Of a stretch of 64,000 nucleotides of DNA, positions 7,804 to 16,958 are shown one piece after another. Every line of letters begins with the position of its first letter. The first letter of the stretch is position 1. A model generated the notes under the pieces. That model had not been told where the DNA came from, searched no databases, and saw only the letters and a list, made by a program, of their open reading frames with translations. The stretch covers positions 186,001 through 250,000 of the forward strand of contig NZ_FQYR01000002.1 of the NCBI RefSeq assembly GCF_900141815.1, given 5' to 3'. Source of the stretch: Rubritalea squalenifaciens DSM 18772. Its GTDB lineage: Bacteria; Verrucomicrobiota; Verrucomicrobiia; Verrucomicrobiales; Akkermansiaceae. Both the position numbers and the translations under genes were made by a program.

Positions 7804-8607
7804 CTAGCGGCGACGACGGAGGATGAATCCGAGTCCGGCCAGCCCAAGTAGGGCTGCCCCTGATGGCTCAGGAATGGAGGCCACACCACTGTTAAAAATC
7901 TGTGTGCGATCTTGCTCATCAAGCACTTCATTCCACATCGCGAAGTCATCCATTTCACCTGCCCACAAGCCATTATTGAATGAGAAAGCACCAAGCTCAA
8001 AGTTCTGGATGCCCGCCCAGTTGATCGCTCCACCTGGAGCTGAGTTATTGGAAAATTGTAAGACGTTGTTTTTATAGATGGCCATCTGGCCGGCATCACC
8101 ATCATAGGTAAAGATGTAGTGATTCAGATCAGATGAGACATCTCCCAGATCTCCGCTGACCCGGTTTGCAGAGCTGACATCCCAGGCCGCATCAAAGTAG
8201 GTGGTCCCGTCCGACCACTCCAAGTGCGCTTGCAAGATGCGGGTACCGACTGAGTTATTACTATTACTGATCGTAAATGGATTGGACCCCACGCTCTCAC
8301 TGTTCACGTTCGCCCAGAATGCAATCGTGACCTGATTACCCGTAACGGTATTCAAGCTGGAAATCGTGGAGGCAGAAACACCGCCAGCACGAGCCAAGGC
8401 TCCGCCCAGATTCACTGATCCTCCAAAGGCTCCGCCCGTCGCATTCCAGGTAGAGCCTCCATTCAAGGTTAGGTCTCGTCCATTGCCTGAACTATCGGTC
8501 ACCGTGGTACCACTACCCTCGTCAAAGGCGTAGTGAAGTAGCAAGGCTGCATGAGACGAGCCAGTGAGTACAAGCAAGCTGAAGAGGGAGGTCGGGAGTA
8601 TTTTCAT
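7804..8607 (-). CDS. LamG-domain PEP-CTERM exported protein
   Basis: This 267-residue exported protein has a signal peptide (1-20, cut near SHA-A), a concanavalin/LamG-like beta-sandwich (about residues 21-240, opening LLHYAFDEGSGTTVTDSSGNGRDL, a common LamG start), and a C-terminal sorting signal: the PEP motif (IPEPSG), a hydrophobic stretch and RRRR. Such proteins are cleaved by exosortase and placed at the cell surface or in extracellular matrix. LamG domains often bind carbohydrate, which fits the next-door sulfatases, but no ligand can be named. No exosortase gene is in this window. Confidence 0.85.
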   Translation of the reverse strand: MKILPTSLFSLLVLTGSSHAALLLHYAFDEGSGTTVTDSSGNGRDLTLNGGSTWNATGGAFGGSVNLGGALARAGGVSASTISSLNTVTGNQVTIAFWANVNSESVGSNPFTISNSNNSVGTRILQAHLEWSDGTTYFDAAWDVSSANRVSGDLGDVSSDLNHYIFTYDGDAGQMAIYKNNVLQFSNNSAPGGAINWAGIQNFELGAFSFNNGLWAGEMDDFAMWNEVLDEQDRTQIFNSGVASIPEPSGAALLGLAGLGFILRRRR

Positions 8608-8687
8608 GAGTAGAGTGCACGAATTATTGCACCTAGCATACTAAGACTACCATCCATTAAGCTGCAAGAAGAATCCATGATACAGAT

Positions 8688-10169
8688 TCACAAAACCTCA
8701 TCCGGAAGCGGCACTGGCTTGCCAGTCTTCTTGACGGTCGCCATGAGTGCCTTGGTAGAGCGCAGGTGATCAGAGAGCAGCTTGGCCAGACGCTTAACGT
8801 CCTCAGCTTGCTTGGCAGCCAGATCATTTTCCTCACTCAAATCATCCTTGAGATTAAAGAGCTCGAGCTTCTGGGTGGCGTGCCAGTAGAGCAGCTTGAG
8901 ATCACCGAGTCTGACAGACGAGAAAGCCGGCTGGTCATAGGAATTCGGGTAATGCCAGAAGAGCGGGCGCTGGGAGCGATCGGTCGCCGGGTCATTGAGG
9001 ATCTCATCAAAAGAGAGTCCATCGTTCTGCGGGATCTCTTTCATGCCCGCCCACTCGAGGAAAGTCGGGAAGATATCTTCAATGATGATCGGGGCATCAG
9101 TGCGGGTGGTCTTCTTGGTGATTCCCGGGTAATGCACGATCATTGGTACGCGGGAGCCACCCTCGTAACCAGAAATCTTGTGACCACGAAGCGGCAGGTT
9201 GCGCTTGCAGTTTTTCGGAGAACCGTTGTCTGACATGAAGACAATGATGGTGTCTTCCGCGACCCCAAGCTCCTCGAAAGTATCCATCAAGTCACCCAGT
9301 GACTTGTCCATGGACTTAAGCATCGAGGCCAGAACCGCCTGCTGACCTTTGAGGCCTTTCTTTTTGAAATGATCGATGAAACGACGGTCTGCTTCCCAAG
9401 GCGCGTGAACGGCGTAATGGGACATGTAGAGGTAGAAAGGCTTCTTGTCCTCTTTGACGGTCTTCTTCAGCTCGGCGATAGTTTCGAGCGTCAGAGCCTC
9501 GGTGAGGTTGATCTTCTGGCCGTGGTATTTTTCTAAACCGGGGACACTCCAGATGGCGCCGCCACCTCGCCATACCGCGCTGAAGTCCTTGTCACCATGA
9601 TAGGAGCCAGGTCCGCCCATGTGGGCACCGGCGATGTTCACATTGAAACCCAGGTTGCTCGGGTTGGCACCCGGCGTATCCTTGGCACCAAAGTGAGCCT
9701 TGCCCACGTGGATGGTCTTGTAGCCCAGATCCTGAAGGTAGGCCGGTAGAGTCTTGGCTTCGAAGGTAGCTTCTACATTGGTCCCGGGAGGCTGGAGGCC
9801 ATTGAGGTTCCACTTCGGAGGCAAGAGCACCTTGGTATTCTCCCTGGGAGCCACATTTTTTCTGAGTGTCCAGCTAGTCACTTTATGGCGCGCAGCATTC
9901 TGGCCGGTCATCAGTGAGACGCGGGTTGGCGAACAAATCGCGCAGGCATAGGCATTGGTAAAGAGCATGCCTTCGCTAGCGAGACGCTTCATGTTCGGCG
10001 TCTCATAGACATCATTCAGGGCAGTGCGCTCCGGACCAAAGGCCACAGAGGTCTCTTGCCAGCCCATGTCATCCACCAGGAAGAACAGGATGTTAGGTTT
10101 TTCACTGGCGGATGCTAAGGATGTGAGGCCGAGCGCGAGCAAGGCCGCTGTCTGGAAGATTCTTTTCAT
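8688..10169 (-). CDS. Exported sulfatase (S1 family), last of four in tandem
   Basis: This 493-residue sulfatase has a signal peptide (1-22, SLASA-SEKPN), Asp33-Asp34 as metal ligands, the maturation motif CSPTR (Cys79), GKAHFG in place of the common GKWHLG, and MSDNGSPKN. It has the MTGQNAARH signature just after the Cys motif, shared with the sulfatase at 11798-13267, so the two are probably paralogues acting on related sugars. It is the promoter-distal gene of the four-sulfatase run starting at 15098, 72 bp from its upstream neighbour. The Trp-to-Ala change in GKAHFG may alter the substrate pocket. Confidence 0.92.
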   Translation of the reverse strand: MKRIFQTAALLALGLTSLASASEKPNILFFLVDDMGWQETSVAFGPERTALNDVYETPNMKRLASEGMLFTNAYACAICSPTRVSLMTGQNAARHKVTSWTLRKNVAPRENTKVLLPPKWNLNGLQPPGTNVEATFEAKTLPAYLQDLGYKTIHVGKAHFGAKDTPGANPSNLGFNVNIAGAHMGGPGSYHGDKDFSAVWRGGGAIWSVPGLEKYHGQKINLTEALTLETIAELKKTVKEDKKPFYLYMSHYAVHAPWEADRRFIDHFKKKGLKGQQAVLASMLKSMDKSLGDLMDTFEELGVAEDTIIVFMSDNGSPKNCKRNLPLRGHKISGYEGGSRVPMIVHYPGITKKTTRTDAPIIIEDIFPTFLEWAGMKEIPQNDGLSFDEILNDPATDRSQRPLFWHYPNSYDQPAFSSVRLGDLKLLYWHATQKLELFNLKDDLSEENDLAAKQAEDVKRLAKLLSDHLRSTKALMATVKKTGKPVPLPDEVL

Positions 10170-10241
10170 CGTGGTAGGTGTCGATTGATATCTACCTTAC
10201 TGCAAAAAAATGTACATTCTATCGTTTATGACAACAGCCAT

Positions 10242-11771
10242 CTACTGCTTCAGCTCCGGGAAGCGGGTAAGGACGCTCTTGGGGAAGGGAATAACGCCAT
10301 CGTTCTTCTGCTTGGGTCCTGTGGTCGAGCGGCCATTGTGAATCATCTTGGCCAGCTCACCCGCGAGTTCCTTGACCAGCTCCGGATGCTCCTGGGAAAT
10401 ATCCTTGCTCTCCTTGGGGTCATTGCCGAGGTGGAAGAGCTGCACTTTATTCAGCAGCACCAGCTTGTAGGGACCTTTACGGATGGCGAAGCGACCGCCG
10501 ATGTCATGGTTCACCACCAGAGGCCTGTCCTTGAGAAGCTCTTTCTCACCAGTAAGAAGTGGCAGTAGATTGGTGCTATCCACAGCCGCCGTCTCAGGCA
10601 GCTTCTTGCCCAGTAGTGCAGCGGTGGTGGCGTAGAAGTCATTCAGGCAGACCACTTCTTCACACTTGCTGCCCGCTTTGACCTTGCCCGGCCAGCGGAC
10701 GATCAGCGGGACACGGTGGCCACCTTCGTGAATCTGGGCTTTCTGGCCCTTGAAGTGATGCCTTACGTCGATGCCGTTCTTCTTCAGCTTATCCAGCTGC
10801 CCCTTATGGGAGGCTGAGCCATTGTCAGCAGTAAAAATCAGGATCGTATTGTCCGCGACTCCTGCTTCTTCCAGAGCCTTGACCACCTGACCTACGACAG
10901 CATCTGTCTCCATGATAAAGTCCGCATAGGGAGTCACGCTCTGCCCCTGCCAGGGCTTGCTCGGAGAGATCGGGGTGTGGGGTGAGGTAAGGGGAAGATA
11001 GAGGAAAAAGGGCTTCTCCTGCTTGGACTGCTCCTTAATCCACTGGGCGGACTCGGTGCCTAGGCGAGGAAGGATGTCTTCCAGCTTCCAGCCGGGAGCC
11101 ATGACCCCTGGATGGCCAAACATATCTTTCGGCTTCCTTTCAGAAGGCAGGGGATCGGCATTGCGATTCTTGATCCAAGTATAGGGAGGCATGTTAGGGA
11201 GATCGACTCCAGACCAGTAATCAAAACCATGGTCCAGCGGGCCACCGGTCACCGGCTTGGTAAAATCAATGCTCTTCTCAACGGCGGCCAGCTTCTCCTT
11301 CATCTTCGCATTCTTGAAGAAGGCGTCCTGGTCGTTGACGTTGGCATTCGCATCCTTGCCTTCCGCGTCTTTCCAGTCGAGACCCAAGTGCCATTTGCCG
11401 ATCATCCCTGTGGTGTATCCTTCCTGCTGCAGGAACTCCGGGTAGGTCATCAGCTCGTCTTCAATCAAGGGTCTACCGTAATCCCAGAGAACGGCACTCT
11501 TCAGGCGAGAGCGCCAGCTGTAGCGGCCAGTCAAAATCCCATAGCGGGTAGGCGTACAGACAGCTGAACCCGAGTGACCATCAGTAAAGGTCATGCTCTG
11601 AGGGATCAGTTTGTCGATGTTTGGAGTCTTCAAAGGCCCCATGGCGGAGTTCAGGCCAGAGACGGAGTCGTAACTCATGTCATCCGCCAGGATAAAAACA
11701 ATGTTCGGCTTGTCCGCAGCCTGAGCCGCCAGCGACAAGGCGCCGAGAAGAGAGAAGAGTGTTTTGTACAT
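10242..11771 (-). CDS. Exported arylsulfatase (S1 family), third of four in tandem
   Basis: This 509-residue sulfatase has a signal peptide (1-18, LAAQA-ADKPN), Asp30-Asp31, the maturation motif CTPTR (Cys72), GRYSWRSRLK, GKWHLGLDW and FTADNGSASHKG. It closely resembles the sulfatase at 28283-29806 in motif order, length and C-terminal ending (ND-G-IPF ... FPELKQ versus YPVLNQ), so the two are paralogues. It lies 26 bp downstream of the second sulfatase, implying co-transcription. The substrate is unknown. Confidence 0.92.
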   Translation of the reverse strand: MYKTLFSLLGALSLAAQAADKPNIVFILADDMSYDSVSGLNSAMGPLKTPNIDKLIPQSMTFTDGHSGSAVCTPTRYGILTGRYSWRSRLKSAVLWDYGRPLIEDELMTYPEFLQQEGYTTGMIGKWHLGLDWKDAEGKDANANVNDQDAFFKNAKMKEKLAAVEKSIDFTKPVTGGPLDHGFDYWSGVDLPNMPPYTWIKNRNADPLPSERKPKDMFGHPGVMAPGWKLEDILPRLGTESAQWIKEQSKQEKPFFLYLPLTSPHTPISPSKPWQGQSVTPYADFIMETDAVVGQVVKALEEAGVADNTILIFTADNGSASHKGQLDKLKKNGIDVRHHFKGQKAQIHEGGHRVPLIVRWPGKVKAGSKCEEVVCLNDFYATTAALLGKKLPETAAVDSTNLLPLLTGEKELLKDRPLVVNHDIGGRFAIRKGPYKLVLLNKVQLFHLGNDPKESKDISQEHPELVKELAGELAKMIHNGRSTTGPKQKNDGVIPFPKSVLTRFPELKQ

Positions 11772-11797
11772 GATTATTGTATGTATTTCATTGGAAC

Positions 11798-13267
11798 TTA
11801 TTCAGGTGTCAGGACTTTGCCTGCGGCATCAATGGGATACTGAGCATCTTCTCTGACCAACCTACTCTTTAGTTCGGCGCAGAGGCGCTGCACTTGGACA
11901 CCCTCTTGCTCCGCCAGGTCATTTTTCTCAAATGGGTCCTCTTTGAGGTTATAGAGTTCGTAACGCTTTTTACCAAAATAGTGGTAGATGAGCTTCCAGT
12001 CTCCCAGGCGAAGGGAGGTAAAATAAGAACTCTTATGATCATGCGGAAAATGCATCAAGAAGGCCTGCTCATGCAGGGGATCATCTTTTCCACTGAACAA
12101 TGCTTTCAGGTTGAAGCCATCCACGGGGTGGCCTTTGGGGCTCTCCGTACCAGTCAGATCCAGAACGGTAGGGAAGATGTCCATCACGGTGCCGATGGCC
12201 TCTGCCTGCAACTTTCCTTGAGCGATCGGCCAGGCTTTCTGGAGTTCCGAATCAGGGTCAGATTTTGCCCAGGCCGCAATGAAGGGCACGCGGGTTCCTC
12301 CTTCATAGCAGGTCCCCTTCATACCGCGCAGTGGAGCAGAGGAGCCGTAAGCTTTGGCTTTCCCCACCGGACAGGCACTGCCATTGTCTCCTAGGAAAAG
12401 AATCAGGGTATTCTCAGCCTGCCCAATTTGATCCAGATGATCCATGATATCTCCGAGCGACTTGTCCATGCCTTCCACCAGGGCGGCAAACGCGCAGGCT
12501 CCCTTCGATTTCCCTTTGTAGTTGCCGATGTATCGCGGATCCGGAGTAAAGGGCCCATGCACCGCATAATGTGACATATAGAGGTAGAAAGGCTTCTTGT
12601 CTTTCACTGAGTCATCGATGGCCTTATTAGCCTCAAAGGTCAGAGCCTCAGTCAGAAAGGTGCCTGTGTTGTGGTATTTCTCCAGCCCCGGTACCGGACG
12701 ACTGGATTTCTGGCCATAGTCGCCCACATAGGTCCCAGGCCTACCGATGGCTGAACCAGCGATATTCACCTCAAATCCCAGATTAAGGGGCTCAGCCCCC
12801 TCGCTCTCTAGTGGGCCAAAGTGCCCCTTGCCTACATGGATGGTGCGGTAGCCATTCTTCTGCAAGATGCGTGGAAGGGTCAGCGCATTTTTGGTCAGGC
12901 CTTTCCAGTTCCACTCAGGAGGGCCAAACTTGCCCCGGTTATTGGATCCCGGATTGATGAACTGCGTGGTGTGATGACGCGTGGCATTCTGCCCGGTCAT
13001 GATAGATGCCCTAGTCGGAGAGCACACACTCTGTGCGTAGAAATGGGTAAAGCGAATGCCTTGCTTGGCCAGGCGCTCCATATTTGGAGTGCGGTACCAC
13101 TCATTCAAGGGATAGGATTTCGGATTTCCCGATTCATCAGTTAGAAAAGGGACCGAAGTATCCATCACCCCCATGTCATCGACGAGAAAAACAACAACGT
13201 TAGGTTTCTGTGGAGCGGCGGTGAGTGAACAAGCAAGTGCTAGGGAAAGCGCGTGTAGAGTCTTCAT
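11798..13267 (-). CDS. Exported sulfatase (S1 family), second of four in tandem
   Basis: This 489-residue sulfatase has a signal peptide (1-18, SLTAA-PQKPN), Asp30-Asp31, the maturation motif CSPTR (Cys82), the MTGQNATRH signature, GKGHFG in place of GKWHLG, and LGDNGSACP. It is paralogous to the sulfatase at 8688-10169, sharing the same replacement of Trp-His-Leu by a small residue-His-Phe. Only 16 bp separate it from the first gene and 26 bp from the third, so the run is almost certainly one transcript. Confidence 0.92.
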   Translation of the reverse strand: MKTLHALSLALACSLTAAPQKPNVVVFLVDDMGVMDTSVPFLTDESGNPKSYPLNEWYRTPNMERLAKQGIRFTHFYAQSVCSPTRASIMTGQNATRHHTTQFINPGSNNRGKFGPPEWNWKGLTKNALTLPRILQKNGYRTIHVGKGHFGPLESEGAEPLNLGFEVNIAGSAIGRPGTYVGDYGQKSSRPVPGLEKYHNTGTFLTEALTFEANKAIDDSVKDKKPFYLYMSHYAVHGPFTPDPRYIGNYKGKSKGACAFAALVEGMDKSLGDIMDHLDQIGQAENTLILFLGDNGSACPVGKAKAYGSSAPLRGMKGTCYEGGTRVPFIAAWAKSDPDSELQKAWPIAQGKLQAEAIGTVMDIFPTVLDLTGTESPKGHPVDGFNLKALFSGKDDPLHEQAFLMHFPHDHKSSYFTSLRLGDWKLIYHYFGKKRYELYNLKEDPFEKNDLAEQEGVQVQRLCAELKSRLVREDAQYPIDAAGKVLTPE

Positions 13268-13283
13268 GCTTCTTTATGATTTC

Positions 13284-15098
13284 TTATTTCTGAATCTTAC
13301 GAATATAGATGAAATAGGCGCCTGTCAGCGGTTTGCCATTCTCTCCCAGCAACATGGCTTTGATCTCATGCCTGCCCGCAGTCAGCTCGCGCTCAAAGAC
13401 AGCTGATTCAGCACCTTCGGACGGCTTGTTCAAATCAGGCTCCGCACCATCGATACTCAGGCTTACGGATTCCACGGGCAGAGCTACAGCCTTACCTTTC
13501 GCTCCCTGCAGTAGACCATGCACAGGCTTGCCCCCGGTGACATAGGAATCGACCAGGCGCTTCTTCAGATCTGGGGCGGCATTCAAAGCAGTCTTGGCTT
13601 CACGAGGCCAGCGGCGTACTTCCAGACGGTACTTGCCCGGCTGCTGCACCCGCACCACCCAGTTGCCGCTGCTGCGGACTCCGCGTGCCACCAGGGCGTG
13701 GTTCCACGGCTCCATCGAGCGCCCGTAGCAATCATGGCTGTGCAGCATCACCTCCGGCTGCTGCTCGCTGCCCACGATCTTTGTCTCCACTTTCTCCTGG
13801 GGCCTGCCGACATCCTTTGCATAGGCCAGATAGTCATCACGCAGTTGCTTCACCAGATCAGAATTCCCTGCTGCTAGATCCTGTTTCTGCCCTGAATCCT
13901 TGGAAATATCATAGAGCTGCTTGCCATTGACCAGACGCCACTTGCCGCGCAGCACCACGGATGCCTCAAAGTCCTTGCCGTTAAAGTTTCGCTGGCGCTC
14001 GATCACTGTGGAGCGTTCCGGAAGTTTCGCTTCCGGATTTCTCAGCTGTGTGGCAAAGCTCCTGCCATCCAGCTTTACTCTCTCTGGAGTCTTTAGATCT
14101 AACATGTCCACCAAGGTCGGTAGGATATCAATGTGCATGGTCATCCCTCCCACTTCTTTCCCCGCTGCCAGCTTACCGGCAGGCCAATGCACGAAGAGTG
14201 GGACACGGTGACCTCCATCGTATTCACTGCCTTTCTTGCCACGCATCCCGGCATTGAATACCTTCACACCAGCTGTCCCTCCATTGTCTGTTAGAAAAAT
14301 GAAAATGGTATTCTCTGAAAGATTTCTCTCTTCTAACAACTTCCTAAGTTTTCCGATCCGTTCATCGATTCTTCTGATGCCAGCGTAGAAGTACTGGGCC
14401 TTGTGCTTCTTCACCGTATCGGAGAAGGGCTCGGCCAGTTTGAGATCCGGAATGGTATGGGGGCCGTGAGGCAGGTAAGTAGGCAGATAGAGGAAGAAGG
14501 GCTGATCACCTGGGGTGGTTTTGACGAAGTTCTCGGCGGCATCAAAGAAGACATCAGGCGCCCAGCCTTCGCGTGGCTTCTCTTCCCACTCTCCATTGTA
14601 GTTGTAGAGATCGTTGACGCGGTCATTGAACATGTAGTCCGCCGTGGTTCCTGGGCCTCCGTCTCCCAGAGTCAGCACCTCCTGAAAACCCCGATCGATC
14701 GGGCGGTAAGGCACGCCATTACCCAGATGCCATTTGCCGAACATGCCCGTCCGGTATCCATTCTGCGTGAACACATCGGCCATCGTCACTTCGCCCTCAC
14801 GCAGGAAATTACCGGAGACAATGGTGTGCCAGACACCCACTCTGCGTGAGTAGCGCCCGGTCATCAGAGCCGATCGGGTCGGGGAGCAGGTGGGGTCTAC
14901 ATGGAAATCTGTAAATCTTACAGAATTGGCATGCAGGGCATCCAGATTCGGGGTCTGGAAATGGGCATTTCCCAGACAAGAAAGGTCACCGTAGCCCTGG
15001 TCATCAGTCATGATCACGACGACATTCGGCTTCACGGGAGCGGCGGATACCAGCCCCGATAGGAGGATGGTTAGGAAAGCAGAAAGTTTTTTCATCAT
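13284..15098 (-). CDS. Exported arylsulfatase with C-terminal extension, first of four in tandem
   Basis: The start is taken at the ATG-ATG at 15098 (MMKKLSAFLTILLSGLVSAA), which gives a clean signal peptide; an upstream ATG at 15191 would bury it. The 604-residue product has Asp32-Asp33, the maturation motif CSPTR (Cys71), GKWHLGNG and LTDNGGTAG. After the catalytic fold (to about residue 440) comes a beta-rich extension of about 150 residues (GNWVVRVQQPGKYRLEVRRWP ...), which looks like a carbohydrate-binding or sandwich domain. It is the first gene of the operon, divergent from the SH3 gene across a 227-bp gap in which I saw no clear promoter. Confidence 0.92.
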   Translation of the reverse strand: MMKKLSAFLTILLSGLVSAAPVKPNVVVIMTDDQGYGDLSCLGNAHFQTPNLDALHANSVRFTDFHVDPTCSPTRSALMTGRYSRRVGVWHTIVSGNFLREGEVTMADVFTQNGYRTGMFGKWHLGNGVPYRPIDRGFQEVLTLGDGGPGTTADYMFNDRVNDLYNYNGEWEEKPREGWAPDVFFDAAENFVKTTPGDQPFFLYLPTYLPHGPHTIPDLKLAEPFSDTVKKHKAQYFYAGIRRIDERIGKLRKLLEERNLSENTIFIFLTDNGGTAGVKVFNAGMRGKKGSEYDGGHRVPLFVHWPAGKLAAGKEVGGMTMHIDILPTLVDMLDLKTPERVKLDGRSFATQLRNPEAKLPERSTVIERQRNFNGKDFEASVVLRGKWRLVNGKQLYDISKDSGQKQDLAAGNSDLVKQLRDDYLAYAKDVGRPQEKVETKIVGSEQQPEVMLHSHDCYGRSMEPWNHALVARGVRSSGNWVVRVQQPGKYRLEVRRWPREAKTALNAAPDLKKRLVDSYVTGGKPVHGLLQGAKGKAVALPVESVSLSIDGAEPDLNKPSEGAESAVFERELTAGRHEIKAMLLGENGKPLTGAYFIYIRKIQK

Positions 15099-15325
15099 AG
15101 CAGAGGGTTCACGTGAATTACACATTTGCGTAGTCCATAGCATACGCCAACCCACTTGGCTTCTTACAGATAAAAACCTTTGCCCGGTCAACTCCCCACA
15201 CCAGACACTTAGTCATGCGACTAGGATGAACAGACCAGCCCAGAGAAACACCATCTTCACCATCCGAAGGTAAATTGGGCTGAAAGTAGTTTGCCGTAAC
15301 AGGCCACATCCGTTAATGCTCCTGC

Positions 15326-15673
15326 ATGCAATACGAAGCCACCAGCGACTACGAAGTCATTGACCGCAATCCTCTTGCCATCAAAGCAGGCGATACTGTC
15401 AAAGTCGGCAGACGTGACGAGGGATGGGATGGCTGGGTCTGGGTGAGCACAGAGGACGGCAGAGGAAGCTATGTTCCAGAAGAACTGCTCGCGGAGAAGC
15501 ATGCCGAGATGGGTTCAGATGTGGCGGTCACAGGAGAATTTACTGCCAAGGATCTCAGTATCATCAAAGGGGAAGTCGTGGATTGCCTCAAGGAAGTCAA
15601 AGGCTGGCTCTGGTGCCGCAATGGCTCAGGAGTCGAGGGCTGGCTTCCTGCTTATCTGATGCGTGCCCTTTAG
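15326..15673 (+). CDS. Small protein with two SH3-like domains
   Basis: This 115-residue protein has no signal peptide. Two SH3-like beta-barrels are arranged in tandem: residues 1-52 (YEATSDYEVIDRNPLAIKAGDTVKV...WVWVSTEDGRGSYVPEELL) and 60-114 (ALTGEF-like start, VVDCLKEVKGWLWCRNGSGVEGWLPAYLM). Eukaryote-like SH3 motifs (ALYDY-like start, WW, YVP) are visible in both. Such proteins may bind Pro-rich peptides or act as adaptors; no partner is evident. It is divergent from the sulfatase run and convergent with the Lon-like protease gene. Confidence 0.75.
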   Translation: MQYEATSDYEVIDRNPLAIKAGDTVKVGRRDEGWDGWVWVSTEDGRGSYVPEELLAEKHAEMGSDVAVTGEFTAKDLSIIKGEVVDCLKEVKGWLWCRNGSGVEGWLPAYLMRAL

Positions 15674-15716
15674 GTCGCTTGGGCTACACCTCTTCTAACT
15701 GCGCTCATGCTCGGGC

Positions 15717-16892
15717 TTACTCGCCCAGGATCTCTTCCATGAACTTGGAGTTGCTGCGCAGTTTGTCAGCTTCGATTTTCAGCTTGTTGATACGGCTGTT
15801 GATTTCCTGGATATCTCCATTGGAGAGCACCTTGTCATTGCGACGCAGCTTGATCCACTGTCCGATATCGAGCACCGCATCGCAGTACTCCACGGTACGT
15901 TTGTCGAGTTTGCGGCGCACCCTTTGGAGCTGACTCAGGGTCTTGAAAATCACATCGCTATTACCGGCAACATTCTGGAAACTGCCATTCTGAAGCGCCC
16001 CGTAAATGGCATCTGAGCAGCTGTCGACAGCATGCAGTGATCCAGCAGCAGAGAGACGTCTGGGTCCGTTGCCTGCCGCATGGAGCAAGAGTAATTTGGC
16101 GGAGAGGCAGTTGGGAGTGAGCTTGTAGATTTCCCGGAGTTTCTCCAGGACCTTGGGATGCTTTACATAGTTCTCATTCTTCTGGAGAGCCTTCTGCACC
16201 ATCTTGAATTCATCGATCGACTTCTGGACATCCTCTGCACGCTCGGCAACCGCCAGCGCCTTGGCGTCCTTGAATTCTTTCACGGTGAAAATCTGCACCG
16301 CGTAGAGATACTCCAGGCCTGAGATGATGTACTCATCCTCCATGGCCACGGCATTATTCTCCGGAATGGCGATGATCTCTGCGTCCCCCTTACTGACAGC
16401 TCCACGGACCTTGGCCGGCACACCACCGACGGGCTGGACTGCACCAGTGGCCGTCATGTCTCCGGTAACCGCGAACTTGGGGTCGAGCTTGTCCCCGGAG
16501 AGGATGGAATCCCCCAGCAGAGCACAAGCCACAGCGGCAGAAGGGCCGTCTTTTGGCGTGTACTTGTCTGCAAAGCCCAGCTCGATAGCTTTGCCCTCAG
16601 GGATTTCGTCCTGATACTGGACAGAAAGATACTTGGTCACCTCTTTGACCGAGGAAGACATCATTTCTCCCACGGCCTGGTTGAAGCGGACTTCGAAATG
16701 GGAATCCGTGGGGACAACGGTCGCATTCAGCTGAGAGGCGGAGCCTGCATGTTTGCCATTCGGAAGCTGGACGACCAGAAGGCCCCTGACTGAAGTCTGC
16801 ATCAACTTTTGAGCCGAGAGGGGAGCCACGAGGCTGGCCATGGCCAATGCCAAGGCTCCATGGGCTTTCAGACGTTTTCTTGGGCAAAACAT
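15717..16892 (-). CDS. Exported Lon-type (S16) protease domain protein without ATPase
   Basis: The 391-residue product begins with a basic, hydrophobic signal-like stretch (about 1-27, VAPLSA-QK). A Lon-type proteolytic domain follows: the catalytic Ser is in KDGPSAA (Ser118) and the catalytic Lys in VGGVPAKVRGA (Lys161), as in the Ser-Lys dyad of Lon. There is no AAA+ module or Lon N-domain. The rest (about 215-391) is helical, with coiled-coil-like stretches. I infer an ATP-independent protease outside the cytoplasm, perhaps for envelope peptides. Lon-like proteins without ATPase are known, but an exported one is unusual. Confidence 0.8.
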   Translation of the reverse strand: MFCPRKRLKAHGALALAMASLVAPLSAQKLMQTSVRGLLVVQLPNGKHAGSASQLNATVVPTDSHFEVRFNQAVGEMMSSSVKEVTKYLSVQYQDEIPEGKAIELGFADKYTPKDGPSAAVACALLGDSILSGDKLDPKFAVTGDMTATGAVQPVGGVPAKVRGAVSKGDAEIIAIPENNAVAMEDEYIISGLEYLYAVQIFTVKEFKDAKALAVAERAEDVQKSIDEFKMVQKALQKNENYVKHPKVLEKLREIYKLTPNCLSAKLLLLHAAGNGPRRLSAAGSLHAVDSCSDAIYGALQNGSFQNVAGNSDVIFKTLSQLQRVRRKLDKRTVEYCDAVLDIGQWIKLRRNDKVLSNGDIQEINSRINKLKIEADKLRSNSKFMEEILGE

Positions 16893-16958
16893 GTTGAATC
16901 CAAGCTACGGCCATGCAGGGGCTTTTGGCAATGGTATTCTGAACATGTGGGCAACAAG

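Noticed and set aside
15118-15309. Short ORFs in the 227-bp gap between the sulfatase run and the SH3 gene
   Set aside because: No signal, motif or ribosome-binding site; probably chance open frames.
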